Of a stretch of 47,865 nt of DNA, positions 37,042-46,473 are shown in pieces. Position 1 is the first letter of the stretch. Each line of letters begins with the position of its first letter. Location: positions 1 to 47,865 of the forward strand of contig CANQGW010000009.1 of NCBI GenBank assembly GCA_947623555.1, read 5' to 3'. The notes beneath the pieces are model-generated. The model was not told the DNA's origin and ran no database searches. It was given only the letters and a program-made list of their open reading frames with translations. Origin of the DNA: an uncultured Clostridia bacterium. GTDB lineage: Bacteria; Bacillota; Clostridia; TANB77; CAG-508. The translations under genes were made by a program, and so were the position numbers.

Positions 37042-40000
37042 ATGAAATTTTGGACAGAAAAAAAATTTGTGTACAAAATAATAATAGCAATAGTATTTGT
37101 AATATTGTTTAATTTTATGGCCCCTACTATTTCATCAGCAAGTCTTGGTGGACCCCTATTTTCACCAATCAAAGATTTACTATTAGTAATTGCAGATGGA
37201 ATTGTGCAATTAACGCATAGAATGTTGTTTGGAATGGATGTATCTTTTATAACTATTCATTACGAACATGATTGGATTCCGAGTGTAATAGGTGGATTGG
37301 CTGGATTATTAGCTGGGGCAGCTGCTATTGTTGTAGGAGTAGTTGGAGCTCCATTTTCTGGTGGATTAAGTCTAGCAGCAGTTGCAGCAGGTATAAAAAT
37401 AGCAGTAGGAAGTATTACGATAGCAGTTGGAACAGGCTTGGCAGCTAGTTATCTTAGCTCTAAAGCGCTACCTCCAAATTTAAAGTTACCAATGTTTGCA
37501 ATTGATCCAAGCACAATTTTTTCAAATAAAATAGCGTTATTAGATGTTAACTTTTTTAATCCAAATGAGTATGATAATATAGAAAATGCATCTGGGGAAT
37601 CAAAAGAACAAACATCATCAGCATTGACTTTAAGACCAACTATTACAAAATGGTATTTTGCTCTTAGAAATTTTGCAATTGTTGCTTTATTATCTATATT
37701 AATTTATATAGGCATTAGGATTATAATTAGTAGTTCTGCAGAAAACAGGGCAAAATATAAACAACGATTAATGGATTGGCTTGTAGCTATGTGTTTATTA
37801 TTTTTTATGCATTATATAATGGCTTTTGCAACAACCATGGTTGAGGAAATAGTTAAAGCAGTTAATACACAAAATGATGACTATGGAATAATAATTGGAA
37901 CTTCGGTAGATGTTACTGAAGATGGTGAAAAAGATTTAAAAGAATATCAATATGATGATGGAACAAAAGTGTTTAGCACAGATAGCGAATTAGCTAATAG
38001 ATTTAGGGATACAGGAATAATTGTACCAGATACAGATAACCCTAGTACCGAATTATTTATCTGGCCATCAAATTTAATGGGAAAAGCTAGAATTGAATTA
38101 CAGTTAGAACCACAAAACATAACAGAAGATGACATAGCAATGAGGCAATTTGGATATACAGTTATATATTTGGCATTAGTAATGTATACAATATTATTCT
38201 TATTTAGATACTTAAAAAGACTATTGATGATGACATTTTTAACAATTATTGCGCCTCTAATGGCAATGACGTATCCTCTTGATAAAATGCACGATGGTAG
38301 CGCTCAAGGATTTTCAACATGGTTTAAGGAGTATATGTATAACTTGCTAATCCAGCCAGTACATTTAATTCTATATACTGTTTTAATAGGTAGTGCAATG
38401 GATATGGTAGCCGATAACCTTATTTATGCTTTGGTGGCGCTTGGATTTATATTACAAGCAGAAAAAATAATGCGTAAACTATTTGGATTTGAAAAAGCTT
38501 CAACATTAGCAGGCGGTTCTGCATTAGGTGGAGCTTTGGCAATGCAAGGAATCAATCAATTAGGAAAAGTATTAGGTAGAAGTAAGAAAAGTGAAAAGGG
38601 TAATAGAGGAAATGGATCAAATGATAGGAGTAACCAAAGATTAAATAGAGGACATGATAAAGGTAAAGATACTGATGAATTAATGGATAGAATGTATGAA
38701 AATGGACATGACGAGACCATAAGAGCAGGTGGAGATGAAACGGCAGAACCAATAGAAACAGCAATGACTCCACAACAGGCAATGCTTGCTGCATATGATG
38801 ATAATTATGGAACGGATGCATGGGATCCTCAAGAAAGAGATGCGATGGCAAGAGAGCACAATCAGCAAGCAGATATGGGATATTCTGCTGAAGAGTATGC
38901 AAATATTTTAAGAGATTCAGGATATGGTGATGATGAAATTGATTCAATGGGAAGAGAGGCATATGGAGATAGTTCACATGATGAACCAACATCAAGACCG
39001 ATATTAATGCCAGAACCAATGCAAGGACAAGGAACAATGCCAAGATCAAGAACAACACCAGCATCAGCACCAAGACAAGGATCAATGCCAAGATCAAGAA
39101 CAATACCAGAACCAGCACCAAGACAAGGATCAATGCCAAGCTCAAGAACAACACCAGAACCAGCACCAAGACAAAGATCAATACCAATGCAAGAACCAGA
39201 ACTAGGACAAGGATCAATGCCAATGCAAGAATTAGAACTAGGACAAGGAACGATGCCAATGCAAGAACCAATGCAAGGACAAGGAACAACACCAAGACAA
39301 AGATCAATACCAATGCAAGAACCAGAACTAGGACAAAGATCAACACCAGGACAAGGCTCAATACCAATGCAAGAACCAATGCGAGAACAAGGATCAACGT
39401 CAGTAAGACGTACTAAATCACAAAGAGCAAAAGATATATTTAGAGGAGTTGCAGTAGTAACAGGTAAAGGAATGAAATATGCAGGACCTAAAATGGCTAG
39501 AATGGCTCTAAAAGGATTAGGAGCAGCTACAGCTGGCACTATAGGAGTGGCAGCAGGATTAGTATCAGATGATTTTAGTAATGTATTTAAGTATGGAGCA
39601 GCAGGGGCAGGAGCTGGATGGATTGCAGGTTCAGGGGTTTCATCTATGGCACAAAATATGACTTCTATACCTTCAAGATTGGGTAACACTGTTGAAAATA
39701 TAGGTTCTACATATAATGTAGCGGCAAATGGAGCAGAAGCTGAAAAAGCAAGACAGCAAGCAAAAATGGATGCACAATTTATAAAAGATAGAGAATTAAG
39801 AAGAAAATATCAAGAAAAATTAGGACTATCTTCTGCAAAAGAAGCAAAAGAAGCAATGAAAGAAGCAATAACATATAGGCAATATGGTATTACAGACAAT
39901 GATATTATTATTGGTGCAATGAAAGCAGAGGGATTTGGAAAACAAAGAAATTCAGATGATAGAATTATGCTTGCACAAGTTGCTTCACAAGTAAATGGAA

Positions 40001-40110
40001 GTAAAAAAGAATTACAAGAAATAGAAAAATCAATGAAAAAGAGAGGCATACCAGAATCAAATATTAATAAATATTCAAATGCAGTTAGAACTATGAATAA
40101 TTGGATATAA
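37042..40110 (+). CDS. VirB6-like polytopic T4SS protein with long repetitive tail
   Basis: 1022 residues, ATG with AGGAGG upstream. A first helix or signal (~9-30) is followed by hydrophobic segments around 80-150, 215-275 and 375-475, the VirB6/TrbL plan of a central membrane channel protein. After ~residue 500 the protein is hydrophilic: an Asn/Arg/Gly-rich part, an acidic part, a low-complexity Pro/Gln/Met repeat region (~653-786), a small Gly/Ala-rich hydrophobic patch (~800-880) and a charged helical end. VirB6 proteins of Gram-positive T4SS often carry such long tails. Function of the tail is unknown. Confidence 0.8.
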   Translation: MKFWTEKKFVYKIIIAIVFVILFNFMAPTISSASLGGPLFSPIKDLLLVIADGIVQLTHRMLFGMDVSFITIHYEHDWIPSVIGGLAGLLAGAAAIVVGVVGAPFSGGLSLAAVAAGIKIAVGSITIAVGTGLAASYLSSKALPPNLKLPMFAIDPSTIFSNKIALLDVNFFNPNEYDNIENASGESKEQTSSALTLRPTITKWYFALRNFAIVALLSILIYIGIRIIISSSAENRAKYKQRLMDWLVAMCLLFFMHYIMAFATTMVEEIVKAVNTQNDDYGIIIGTSVDVTEDGEKDLKEYQYDDGTKVFSTDSELANRFRDTGIIVPDTDNPSTELFIWPSNLMGKARIELQLEPQNITEDDIAMRQFGYTVIYLALVMYTILFLFRYLKRLLMMTFLTIIAPLMAMTYPLDKMHDGSAQGFSTWFKEYMYNLLIQPVHLILYTVLIGSAMDMVADNLIYALVALGFILQAEKIMRKLFGFEKASTLAGGSALGGALAMQGINQLGKVLGRSKKSEKGNRGNGSNDRSNQRLNRGHDKGKDTDELMDRMYENGHDETIRAGGDETAEPIETAMTPQQAMLAAYDDNYGTDAWDPQERDAMAREHNQQADMGYSAEEYANILRDSGYGDDEIDSMGREAYGDSSHDEPTSRPILMPEPMQGQGTMPRSRTTPASAPRQGSMPRSRTIPEPAPRQGSMPSSRTTPEPAPRQRSIPMQEPELGQGSMPMQELELGQGTMPMQEPMQGQGTTPRQRSIPMQEPELGQRSTPGQGSIPMQEPMREQGSTSVRRTKSQRAKDIFRGVAVVTGKGMKYAGPKMARMALKGLGAATAGTIGVAAGLVSDDFSNVFKYGAAGAGAGWIAGSGVSSMAQNMTSIPSRLGNTVENIGSTYNVAANGAEAEKARQQAKMDAQFIKDRELRRKYQEKLGLSSAKEAKEAMKEAITYRQYGITDNDIIIGAMKAEGFGKQRNSDDRIMLAQVASQVNGSKKELQEIEKSMKKRGIPESNINKYSNAVRTMNNWI
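39000..39400 (+). repeat. Degenerate repeats coding a Pro/Gln/Met-rich linker
   Basis: Imperfect repeats of the type PMQEPELGQGSMPMQ and RSRTTPEPAPRQGSM follow one another. The opposite strand is open by the same token and gives a meaningless Leu/Val-rich translation. Such runs change length easily by slippage. Confidence 0.75.
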
Positions 40111-40128
40111 TTTAGGAGGGTTACATAT

Positions 40129-41100
40129 ATGATAAATCAACTAATTAGGTTTTATAATCAAAATAGAAAAACAATAATTGTTGTAATCATATTTGTAGCC
40201 TTTTTTCTAATTTTATTTAGGGCATTAGTATATTTTAATAGAGAAAGTAAAGAAAGAGAATATGGTATAATAAATGCTCAATATTCTAATAATTCTACAG
40301 TAAATAATGTAAATAATAGTGATAGTAGCCTACTACATTCAAATGAAACAGTAAATAATAATATACAAAATAGTAATACAAATACTTTACCCAAAAGTAT
40401 AATTAGCAAATTTATTAATTTTTGTAATAATGGAAATGTACAAGATGCTTATTATTTAATAACAAATGATTGTAAGCAAGCAATATTTCCTAATATTAAT
40501 ACATTTATTAACAACTATTATAAAAAAATATTTACTCAAAATAAAACTTTTAAAATAGAAGAAAGTATGTATGAGGGAGTATATCAAGTTACATATTATG
40601 ATAATGTTTTATCAAATGGTGGATATACTACTAATCAGCCACAAACAGATTATATATTTTATACTAAAGAAGATGGACAAGATAAAATAAGTTTAAATCA
40701 ATTTTTATATAAAAAAGAAATACAAAAAGAGGTTACAAAAGATAACATAAGTGTTAAAGTGGTAGCAAAACAAGTTTATGTAGATTATGAAATATATGAG
40801 ATACAATTTATAAATAATTCAGGCAAAACAATAATGATTGATACAAAACAAAATAATGAATCAATGAGTCTATTGGACAATAATAATTTAAAATATTATT
40901 CTAACATTAGTCAATTTGATAATGAAAGATTATTAATAAAAGATAACTTTGCAACTACATTAAACATAACTTTCTATAAAATCTATAATAACGAAAGAAT
41001 TATTAAAGAGATTCAATTTTTAGATATTATAAAAAATTATGACGATTATATTAATGGAAAGGAAAAAAATACAGTACAAATAAATGTAGCGTTAATATAG
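40129..41100 (+). CDS. Membrane-anchored T4SS protein, VirB8/TcpC-like (NTF2-like)
   Basis: 323 residues, ATG with AGGAGGG upstream. One helix (~15-38), an Asn/Ser-rich linker (~50-85), then an alpha+beta domain starting SIISKFINFCNNGNVQDAYYLI that looks like an NTF2-like fold, and a C-terminal beta-rich part. The plan (one helix plus extracytoplasmic NTF2-like domain) matches VirB8/TcpC scaffold proteins. Sequence similarity by eye is weak, so the family call rests on architecture and position between virB6 and the wall hydrolase. Confidence 0.5.
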   Translation: MINQLIRFYNQNRKTIIVVIIFVAFFLILFRALVYFNRESKEREYGIINAQYSNNSTVNNVNNSDSSLLHSNETVNNNIQNSNTNTLPKSIISKFINFCNNGNVQDAYYLITNDCKQAIFPNINTFINNYYKKIFTQNKTFKIEESMYEGVYQVTYYDNVLSNGGYTTNQPQTDYIFYTKEDGQDKISLNQFLYKKEIQKEVTKDNISVKVVAKQVYVDYEIYEIQFINNSGKTIMIDTKQNNESMSLLDNNNLKYYSNISQFDNERLLIKDNFATTLNITFYKIYNNERIIKEIQFLDIIKNYDDYINGKEKNTVQINVALI

Positions 41101-41112
41101 AAGAGGTAAAAT

Positions 41113-43620
41113 ATGGCAAATTTTTCAGAAAACACAAAAAAAATTAAAACAGTTATTAAAAAGGTTACATTTAGCTTTTTAATAAAATTATTATCTATTT
41201 CATTACCGTTTATAATAATAATAATTCTATTAAGTGGAGCTTTTGACGCTTTGATGGAAGGTTATTCAGAAAAAGTGTCTAATTATATAAAAGAAAATCC
41301 GGTTAAATATAATATTCAAGATAATTCTGTTGTTATAGATGATGCAATGATCTCCGAATTAAAAAAAATGCTAGAGGATTCCAAAATAGACACAAAGAAT
41401 ATGCAACTTACTGATGGAAATATAGAAAGAATGTATGCTGCAGAATTAGTAACACAGGAAATAAATAGAGGTGTAATAGGAGAAGATCCATATAAATATT
41501 ATGGTAGAGTATATGTCAAAAAAATAGGATCATCAATTGATGATTTACAAGAAATGAAGTATGTCCCATTAGAAGAATTTAATAATATGAACACTGATGA
41601 AATTCTAAATTGTTTTTCAGTAGAAAATGATAATATTTGTTTAGCAAGTTTAAGAAGAACAACAGCATCTGATGGTACAGTAACTTCAGAGATAACTAAA
41701 AAATCATTAAATTATAAAAATTATATATTACAATATGTTATGCCATTTGAATTTTTAGCAGATTTACTTGCTATTACAAATAACCCAGAGTTTGTAATGG
41801 CAATTGCAGAAAAAGTTCTAAATGAGACAGAAATTATTATAGGTGTTATGCAAAATGAGACAAGTATAGAAACAGTCGTTACACATACATATCAAGTGGC
41901 AAGTGAAACTAGTATACAACATCTTGGACCCAATAATGAAGTAACAAGAGTAGAAACATATGATCCTAGTATAGGAGAAACTCAAGAAGAAGTTCAAACT
42001 GAAACAATAAAAACAATTGAACCGACAATAAAGTTGATTTCTGCAAATACATGGATAATTAATAAAAAGATGAATTATAATATATTAGAACCAACTCCAC
42101 AAGTAACCGTTATTCCACCAGAAGATGAACGAAATTATATTGAACCAGAAACAAAGCCAAATCATGACAATTATATTATAGAAAGGCAAGGTGGTACTAC
42201 TTATGGAAGAAGTACAGTTCAATACAAAATAAATGAAAAAAAATCAATACAGATAACAACAACAACTACTACATATCAACAAGGCACAGTAGAGCAAGAG
42301 GACAAGGCAGAAGACATTATAAAGTTATTAAGAACGAGGTATGTTTTGACAAATGGTGGTACTAGAAGTGCCTTTGGTGATTTACAAAGTGGATTTGATA
42401 TCTTTATAAATATGCTTAGAAAAAGTGAAAGAACAGAAAATATGGAAAATATCATAAGATACATTATGTATGTAGCAACAGGCAATGCTAAATATGGTGT
42501 GACAGAATTTCCATATGATATATATAAAGAAGGTAATCTTATTTCGGCTGGAGGAGAATTAAAAAACTTAATTAGATATTGGGAATTTGGAAATAGTACG
42601 CCAGATTTGAACGAAGATGGAACAAAATATAAGGTATTTAACGATGGTTTTGATAATCCAACAGTTGGATATGGAATAACTATAAAATATAATTATGATA
42701 GATTAGTAAAAAATGGATATACTGAATATACTAAAGAAGAAATAATGCAAAATTATGAAAAACGTGATATATATATAGAAAAAGAAATTGTTGATGCTGT
42801 AGAAGACGAAATTATTGCAGAAAAAAGAGCATTAGTAAAGGGATTAGGATTAAACTTAACTACATATCAAGAATATGCACTTACATTAAGAGCATATAAT
42901 TATAATTTATCTGGCTTTGTAGAAGCATATAATCAATATTGGAATCCTAATATTGATAATGAAAAATATTTTGAAAAAAATGTAGATTATACTCATAAAT
43001 TATATACGGAATATATGTCAGAACCTACATATTCAAATGGCAAATATGCTCCTGGATTAAGGACAAGAAGAGATGCAGAATGGGCATTATTTTCAGCTGG
43101 GTATTATACGCATACTAAAACTTATTGGACAGAATCTGGAGAGGGAGTAGTAGATTTTGCTTTACAATTTGTAGGAGAAAATCATACAAGATTTACTAAC
43201 TATAAAACAAGTGATGGTGTACAATTCTGGGGGGATAACTGGTGTGCAATGTTTGTTAGTTACTGCTTTGACCAAATGGGACTTATTCCTAGTGTACTTA
43301 AGGAATCGTATGTAGGTTGCTCAAATGAATATAGAAATTTGAAATCAAGAAATGAATGGGAATATGGTAACTTTTATGGAGGAAACTATACCCCTTCACC
43401 TGGAGATATTATATTTTTTAATTGGGATGAAGGTGGTTATTGGGGAGATGCAAGTCCAGCAGACCATACAGGTATTGTAACAGGATGCGATGGAGCATTT
43501 GTATATACGGTAGAAGGAAACTCTGGTAGTTCTGGATGGGCCTCAAGTACTGTTTCTACAGGAAAGTATCCTATCAATTCAAGCAATATTTTTGGATATT
43601 TTCCTGCAAGTCAAAAATAA
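41113..43620 (+). CDS. Bifunctional T4SS cell-wall hydrolase (GH24 lysozyme-like + CHAP)
   Basis: 835 residues, ATG with GAAGAGG upstream, 12 bases after the previous gene. One N-terminal helix (~25-50) anchors a large extracellular part. Around residues 485-600 a lysozyme-like domain has an acidic E (~490), D and T in FDNPTVGYGI, the GH24 pattern. The C-terminal ~150 residues form a CHAP domain: WCAMFVSYC (Cys ~711), ADHTGIV (His ~785) and VEGNSG (Asn ~800). The two activities would cut glycan and peptide bonds to open the wall for the channel, like CwlT, TcpG and PrgK of other Gram-positive systems. Confidence 0.85.
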   Translation: MANFSENTKKIKTVIKKVTFSFLIKLLSISLPFIIIIILLSGAFDALMEGYSEKVSNYIKENPVKYNIQDNSVVIDDAMISELKKMLEDSKIDTKNMQLTDGNIERMYAAELVTQEINRGVIGEDPYKYYGRVYVKKIGSSIDDLQEMKYVPLEEFNNMNTDEILNCFSVENDNICLASLRRTTASDGTVTSEITKKSLNYKNYILQYVMPFEFLADLLAITNNPEFVMAIAEKVLNETEIIIGVMQNETSIETVVTHTYQVASETSIQHLGPNNEVTRVETYDPSIGETQEEVQTETIKTIEPTIKLISANTWIINKKMNYNILEPTPQVTVIPPEDERNYIEPETKPNHDNYIIERQGGTTYGRSTVQYKINEKKSIQITTTTTTYQQGTVEQEDKAEDIIKLLRTRYVLTNGGTRSAFGDLQSGFDIFINMLRKSERTENMENIIRYIMYVATGNAKYGVTEFPYDIYKEGNLISAGGELKNLIRYWEFGNSTPDLNEDGTKYKVFNDGFDNPTVGYGITIKYNYDRLVKNGYTEYTKEEIMQNYEKRDIYIEKEIVDAVEDEIIAEKRALVKGLGLNLTTYQEYALTLRAYNYNLSGFVEAYNQYWNPNIDNEKYFEKNVDYTHKLYTEYMSEPTYSNGKYAPGLRTRRDAEWALFSAGYYTHTKTYWTESGEGVVDFALQFVGENHTRFTNYKTSDGVQFWGDNWCAMFVSYCFDQMGLIPSVLKESYVGCSNEYRNLKSRNEWEYGNFYGGNYTPSPGDIIFFNWDEGGYWGDASPADHTGIVTGCDGAFVYTVEGNSGSSGWASSTVSTGKYPINSSNIFGYFPASQK

Positions 43621-43636
43621 AATATGAGGTGAAAGA

Positions 43637-44992
43637 GTGAAAAAGTTAAAGATAATAATCACATTAATTATATTAATTATTATTATTTGTATTATATTGC
43701 TATTTACGCTTTTGAAAAAAAATGAAGAAACAAAAATACTCACTGAAGAGTATGATAAATATGTTGAAGGACAAGCAACTCCAAATTTAATAATTAATGG
43801 ATTAAAACCTAAAAAAGTAAATAATGAAAATATATATTTTACTTTAGAAAATTGTATACAAGCATATATAAATGCTTGTACAGTTCAAAACAAAGAGGCT
43901 ATTTATGGTATTTTAAGTAAAGAATTTATAGAGAATAAAGATATTACTATTAATAATTTATTTGAAAAAATAAACACAAATTTTAATAATGGTGAATTAA
44001 ACATAATAGAGCTTTATGAATTAGCGGGAGTACAGTCTAGTTATTACGAAATGAAGTGTAAAATTGATAAAAGCGAATACTACTTTCATATTAACCTTGA
44101 TAGTGCGACACAAACTTTTGATGTACAAGAATGTGATAAATCACAATATGAAGAAGCGATACAAAAAGCAGCACAAACTGAAGAAGAACAAGAAAGGAAA
44201 ATAGAAGCGAATAATTATAATAAGGTAAAATATTCTACTCTATCCCAAGAAGAAATAGCGAAGGTATATTTATTAGATTATGTACAAAATGCATTATATA
44301 ATACCCAAAAAGCATATAGTACTTTAAATAAACAATATAGAGATATTAGATTTAAAACATATGAAAAATTTGAAGAATATGTAAATGAAAATAAACCAAC
44401 ATTACAAGGATTAGATGCTAATAACAGAAAACAATATAGTGATTTTAATAGTTATGAAGAATATGAAAACTATATGAAAAATTTAAACATAATTGAATTA
44501 GCACAATATGCGGTAGAAAATAATGATAGCTATAAGGAATATACTTGTGTAGATGAATATGATAACTATTATATTTTTAAAGTTTATAATGCTATGGAAT
44601 ATGAAGTTACTTTAGATAACTACACAATAGAGACTGATCAGTTTAAAAGTGATTATAATAACTTGTCTGCACAAAGAAAAGTAATGGTAAATATCGATAA
44701 ATATATAAAAATGTTAAATACAAAGGATTATGAAACAGCTTATAATAAACTAGATGAAACTTTCAAAAAAAATAATTTTAGCACATTAGAAAAATACATA
44801 AAATATATAAAGAATAATTTTTACGAATATAACAAAATTGAATTTACTGAACTTTCTGAACAAGGTGATATTTACTTATATACAGTGAAAATAACTGATA
44901 ACACTGTTGCAAAAAGTAAGGAAATTACAAAAACATTTGTAATGCAGCTTAAAGAAGGAACCGATTTTGTAATGTCATTTAGTGCAAATTAA
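43637..44992 (+). CDS. Membrane-anchored protein with NTF2-like regions, T4SS operon
   Basis: 451 residues, GTG start with AGGTGA upstream. One N-terminal helix (~5-26) is followed by a hydrophilic extracytoplasmic protein. Two segments resemble NTF2-like folds (FTLENCIQAYINACTVQNKEAIYGIL at ~55 and INKYIKMLNTKDYETAYNKLDETFKK-type near residue 350; actual text NIDKYIKMLNTKDYETAY). It lies between the wall hydrolase and the acidic protein and looks like a partner of the 323-residue protein upstream. Function is unknown. Confidence 0.6.
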   Translation: MKKLKIIITLIILIIIICIILLFTLLKKNEETKILTEEYDKYVEGQATPNLIINGLKPKKVNNENIYFTLENCIQAYINACTVQNKEAIYGILSKEFIENKDITINNLFEKINTNFNNGELNIIELYELAGVQSSYYEMKCKIDKSEYYFHINLDSATQTFDVQECDKSQYEEAIQKAAQTEEEQERKIEANNYNKVKYSTLSQEEIAKVYLLDYVQNALYNTQKAYSTLNKQYRDIRFKTYEKFEEYVNENKPTLQGLDANNRKQYSDFNSYEEYENYMKNLNIIELAQYAVENNDSYKEYTCVDEYDNYYIFKVYNAMEYEVTLDNYTIETDQFKSDYNNLSAQRKVMVNIDKYIKMLNTKDYETAYNKLDETFKKNNFSTLEKYIKYIKNNFYEYNKIEFTELSEQGDIYLYTVKITDNTVAKSKEITKTFVMQLKEGTDFVMSFSAN

Positions 44993-45010
44993 CAAAAGAT
45001 TATTTAATAA

Positions 45011-45047
45011 ACCCAAAATGCTAGACTAATAATCTAACATTTTGGGT
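45011..45047 (+). promoter_or_regulatory. Intergenic hairpin without U-run
   Basis: ACCCAAAATG pairs with CATTTTGGGT, and TAGA with TCTA inside it. No T-run follows, so transcription probably continues; a processing or stabilising hairpin is possible. Confidence 0.5.
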
Positions 45048-45079
45048 ACAAATTTATAAAAACAAGGAGTAATTATACC

Positions 45080-46411
45080 ATGAAACAAAATAATGAACAG
45101 GAAATTAAGCAAAAAATGTTACAAATAAGTGCTTTAATTGAAAAGGATCAAACACAAGATGAAAGTTTAGATAGTATAACTTATTATAAAGATTTCAATT
45201 TTAAAGGAAGCGGTTTGGCTGAAAATGATATCTATATTGCAAAAATTGAAAATGAAAAAGAAAAAGCAGTTACTTATGAAATTTATTCAGGCAAAACTAA
45301 TAGCTTAATTGCTACTGTAAATACACAAGGCAAGCTTGAATTTATGCCAGAATATATAGAAAATTTAAAGAAAATAGATGAAAGATATGTACAAAGGTTA
45401 AAATTAGAAGATTTAGACTTTGAGTTACCAGAAGAATTACAAAAAGATGACATAGTTTTAAGTAAAGAAGAAAGAGAATATATTAAGCAAAAAGAAAAAC
45501 AAGAATCTGTAACTGAAGAAAAGGATAATGATGAAAAAGTTAAGGAAGATGAAGAACTTAAAGAAGATGTGTCAAGCGAAAATTCTAAAGAAGAAGAGAT
45601 AGCAAGTAAAAAAGGAATACCATCTCATAATGTACTATTTATTAGAGAAAACAGTAATTTATATAAAGACCATCCAAATTTAGAACCAAATTTATATTTT
45701 TATCGTGATATAGAGGGAATAGTTAGAGCAGAGTATATAGATAAAGACGGAAGCATCAAGCCATCTCGATATTTTGAACCATCTCAAACATCTGTAAGGC
45801 AAGAGACCGTTAGCCTAGGTGATGACGGTAACCCTGTAACCAAAGAGGTTCCTTATCAAGTAATGAAAACAAAAGGTTTAAATAATGTAGATAAAGATAT
45901 AAGGGATATCCGTATAAATATTGATATTGATCAATATGGTTATTTAGAAATAGAAGAGGCAAGGCAAGGAAGAAACGGAGATTGGCTATCACATGATATA
46001 GAGGTAAAAGGAAGAAATTATAATTCTAGGGCAGTAAATGAAAGTACTTCTATTAAAAATAGAAAGGCAGACCCAGATAGGCAAACTGATGCTTATGAGC
46101 AAGCCGAAAAAAATGAACTTGATATAGAAGATGGAATTAAATATAATCAAATGTATTTAGTAGCACATGCTGAAGAATTTATAGATATGCTTGTAAAAGA
46201 GGGATATCAAAAAAATGACGCAACTAAAATACTAAACTATATGTTAGGAGAAGAAAACTTAAATTTAGCAGAAGCAAAAGAAAGGGTAAATGAGGAGATA
46301 GGAAACTCTGAAATGGAAAAAGCTCAAAAGCAAGAAAATTTGGAAGATGAAGAATATGAAAGAACCCCATGGGGAGATGCACAAGCAAGAGATCAAAGAA
46401 GAAGGATATAA
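45080..46411 (+). CDS. Acidic cytoplasmic protein at the end of the T4SS operon, unknown function
   Basis: 443 residues, ATG with AAGGAG upstream. No signal peptide and no membrane segment. A short N-terminal domain (~1-115), a Glu/Lys/Asp-rich stretch (~130-180), a central domain with FYRDIEGIVRAEYIDKDG and YLEIEEARQGRNGDW, and a C-terminal helical part with a UBA-like look (AEEFIDMLVKEGYQKNDATKILNYML). The end reads ERTPWGDAQARDQRRRI, an acidic stretch followed by a basic tip. T4SS substrates often carry a charged C-terminal signal, so a secreted cargo or an assembly factor are both possible. I do not recognise the family. Confidence 0.5.
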   Translation: MKQNNEQEIKQKMLQISALIEKDQTQDESLDSITYYKDFNFKGSGLAENDIYIAKIENEKEKAVTYEIYSGKTNSLIATVNTQGKLEFMPEYIENLKKIDERYVQRLKLEDLDFELPEELQKDDIVLSKEEREYIKQKEKQESVTEEKDNDEKVKEDEELKEDVSSENSKEEEIASKKGIPSHNVLFIRENSNLYKDHPNLEPNLYFYRDIEGIVRAEYIDKDGSIKPSRYFEPSQTSVRQETVSLGDDGNPVTKEVPYQVMKTKGLNNVDKDIRDIRINIDIDQYGYLEIEEARQGRNGDWLSHDIEVKGRNYNSRAVNESTSIKNRKADPDRQTDAYEQAEKNELDIEDGIKYNQMYLVAHAEEFIDMLVKEGYQKNDATKILNYMLGEENLNLAEAKERVNEEIGNSEMEKAQKQENLEDEEYERTPWGDAQARDQRRRI

Positions 46412-46431
46412 TGCTTAAAAATATTAAGAAT

Positions 46432-46473
46432 AAAAAATCACCTTATTAAATATAATTTATAAGGTGATTTTTT
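46432..46473 (+). promoter_or_regulatory. Hairpin that contains the ribosome binding site of the carboxypeptidase gene
   Basis: AAAAAATCACCTTAT (46432-46446) pairs perfectly over 15 bp with ATAAGGTGATTTTTT (46459-46473), and the ATG follows at once. The second arm holds the Shine-Dalgarno AAGGTGAT and the run of T residues. It can be read as a terminator of the T4SS operon or as a structure that hides the ribosome site. Confidence 0.7.

Noticed and set aside
38552-39689. Two long open frames on the minus strand opposite the virB6 repeat region
   Set aside because: They mirror the repeats (Leu/Val monotony or Cys/Gly/Ile/Pro monotony), have no ribosome site and lie inside a well-supported gene. 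They are by-products of repeat composition.
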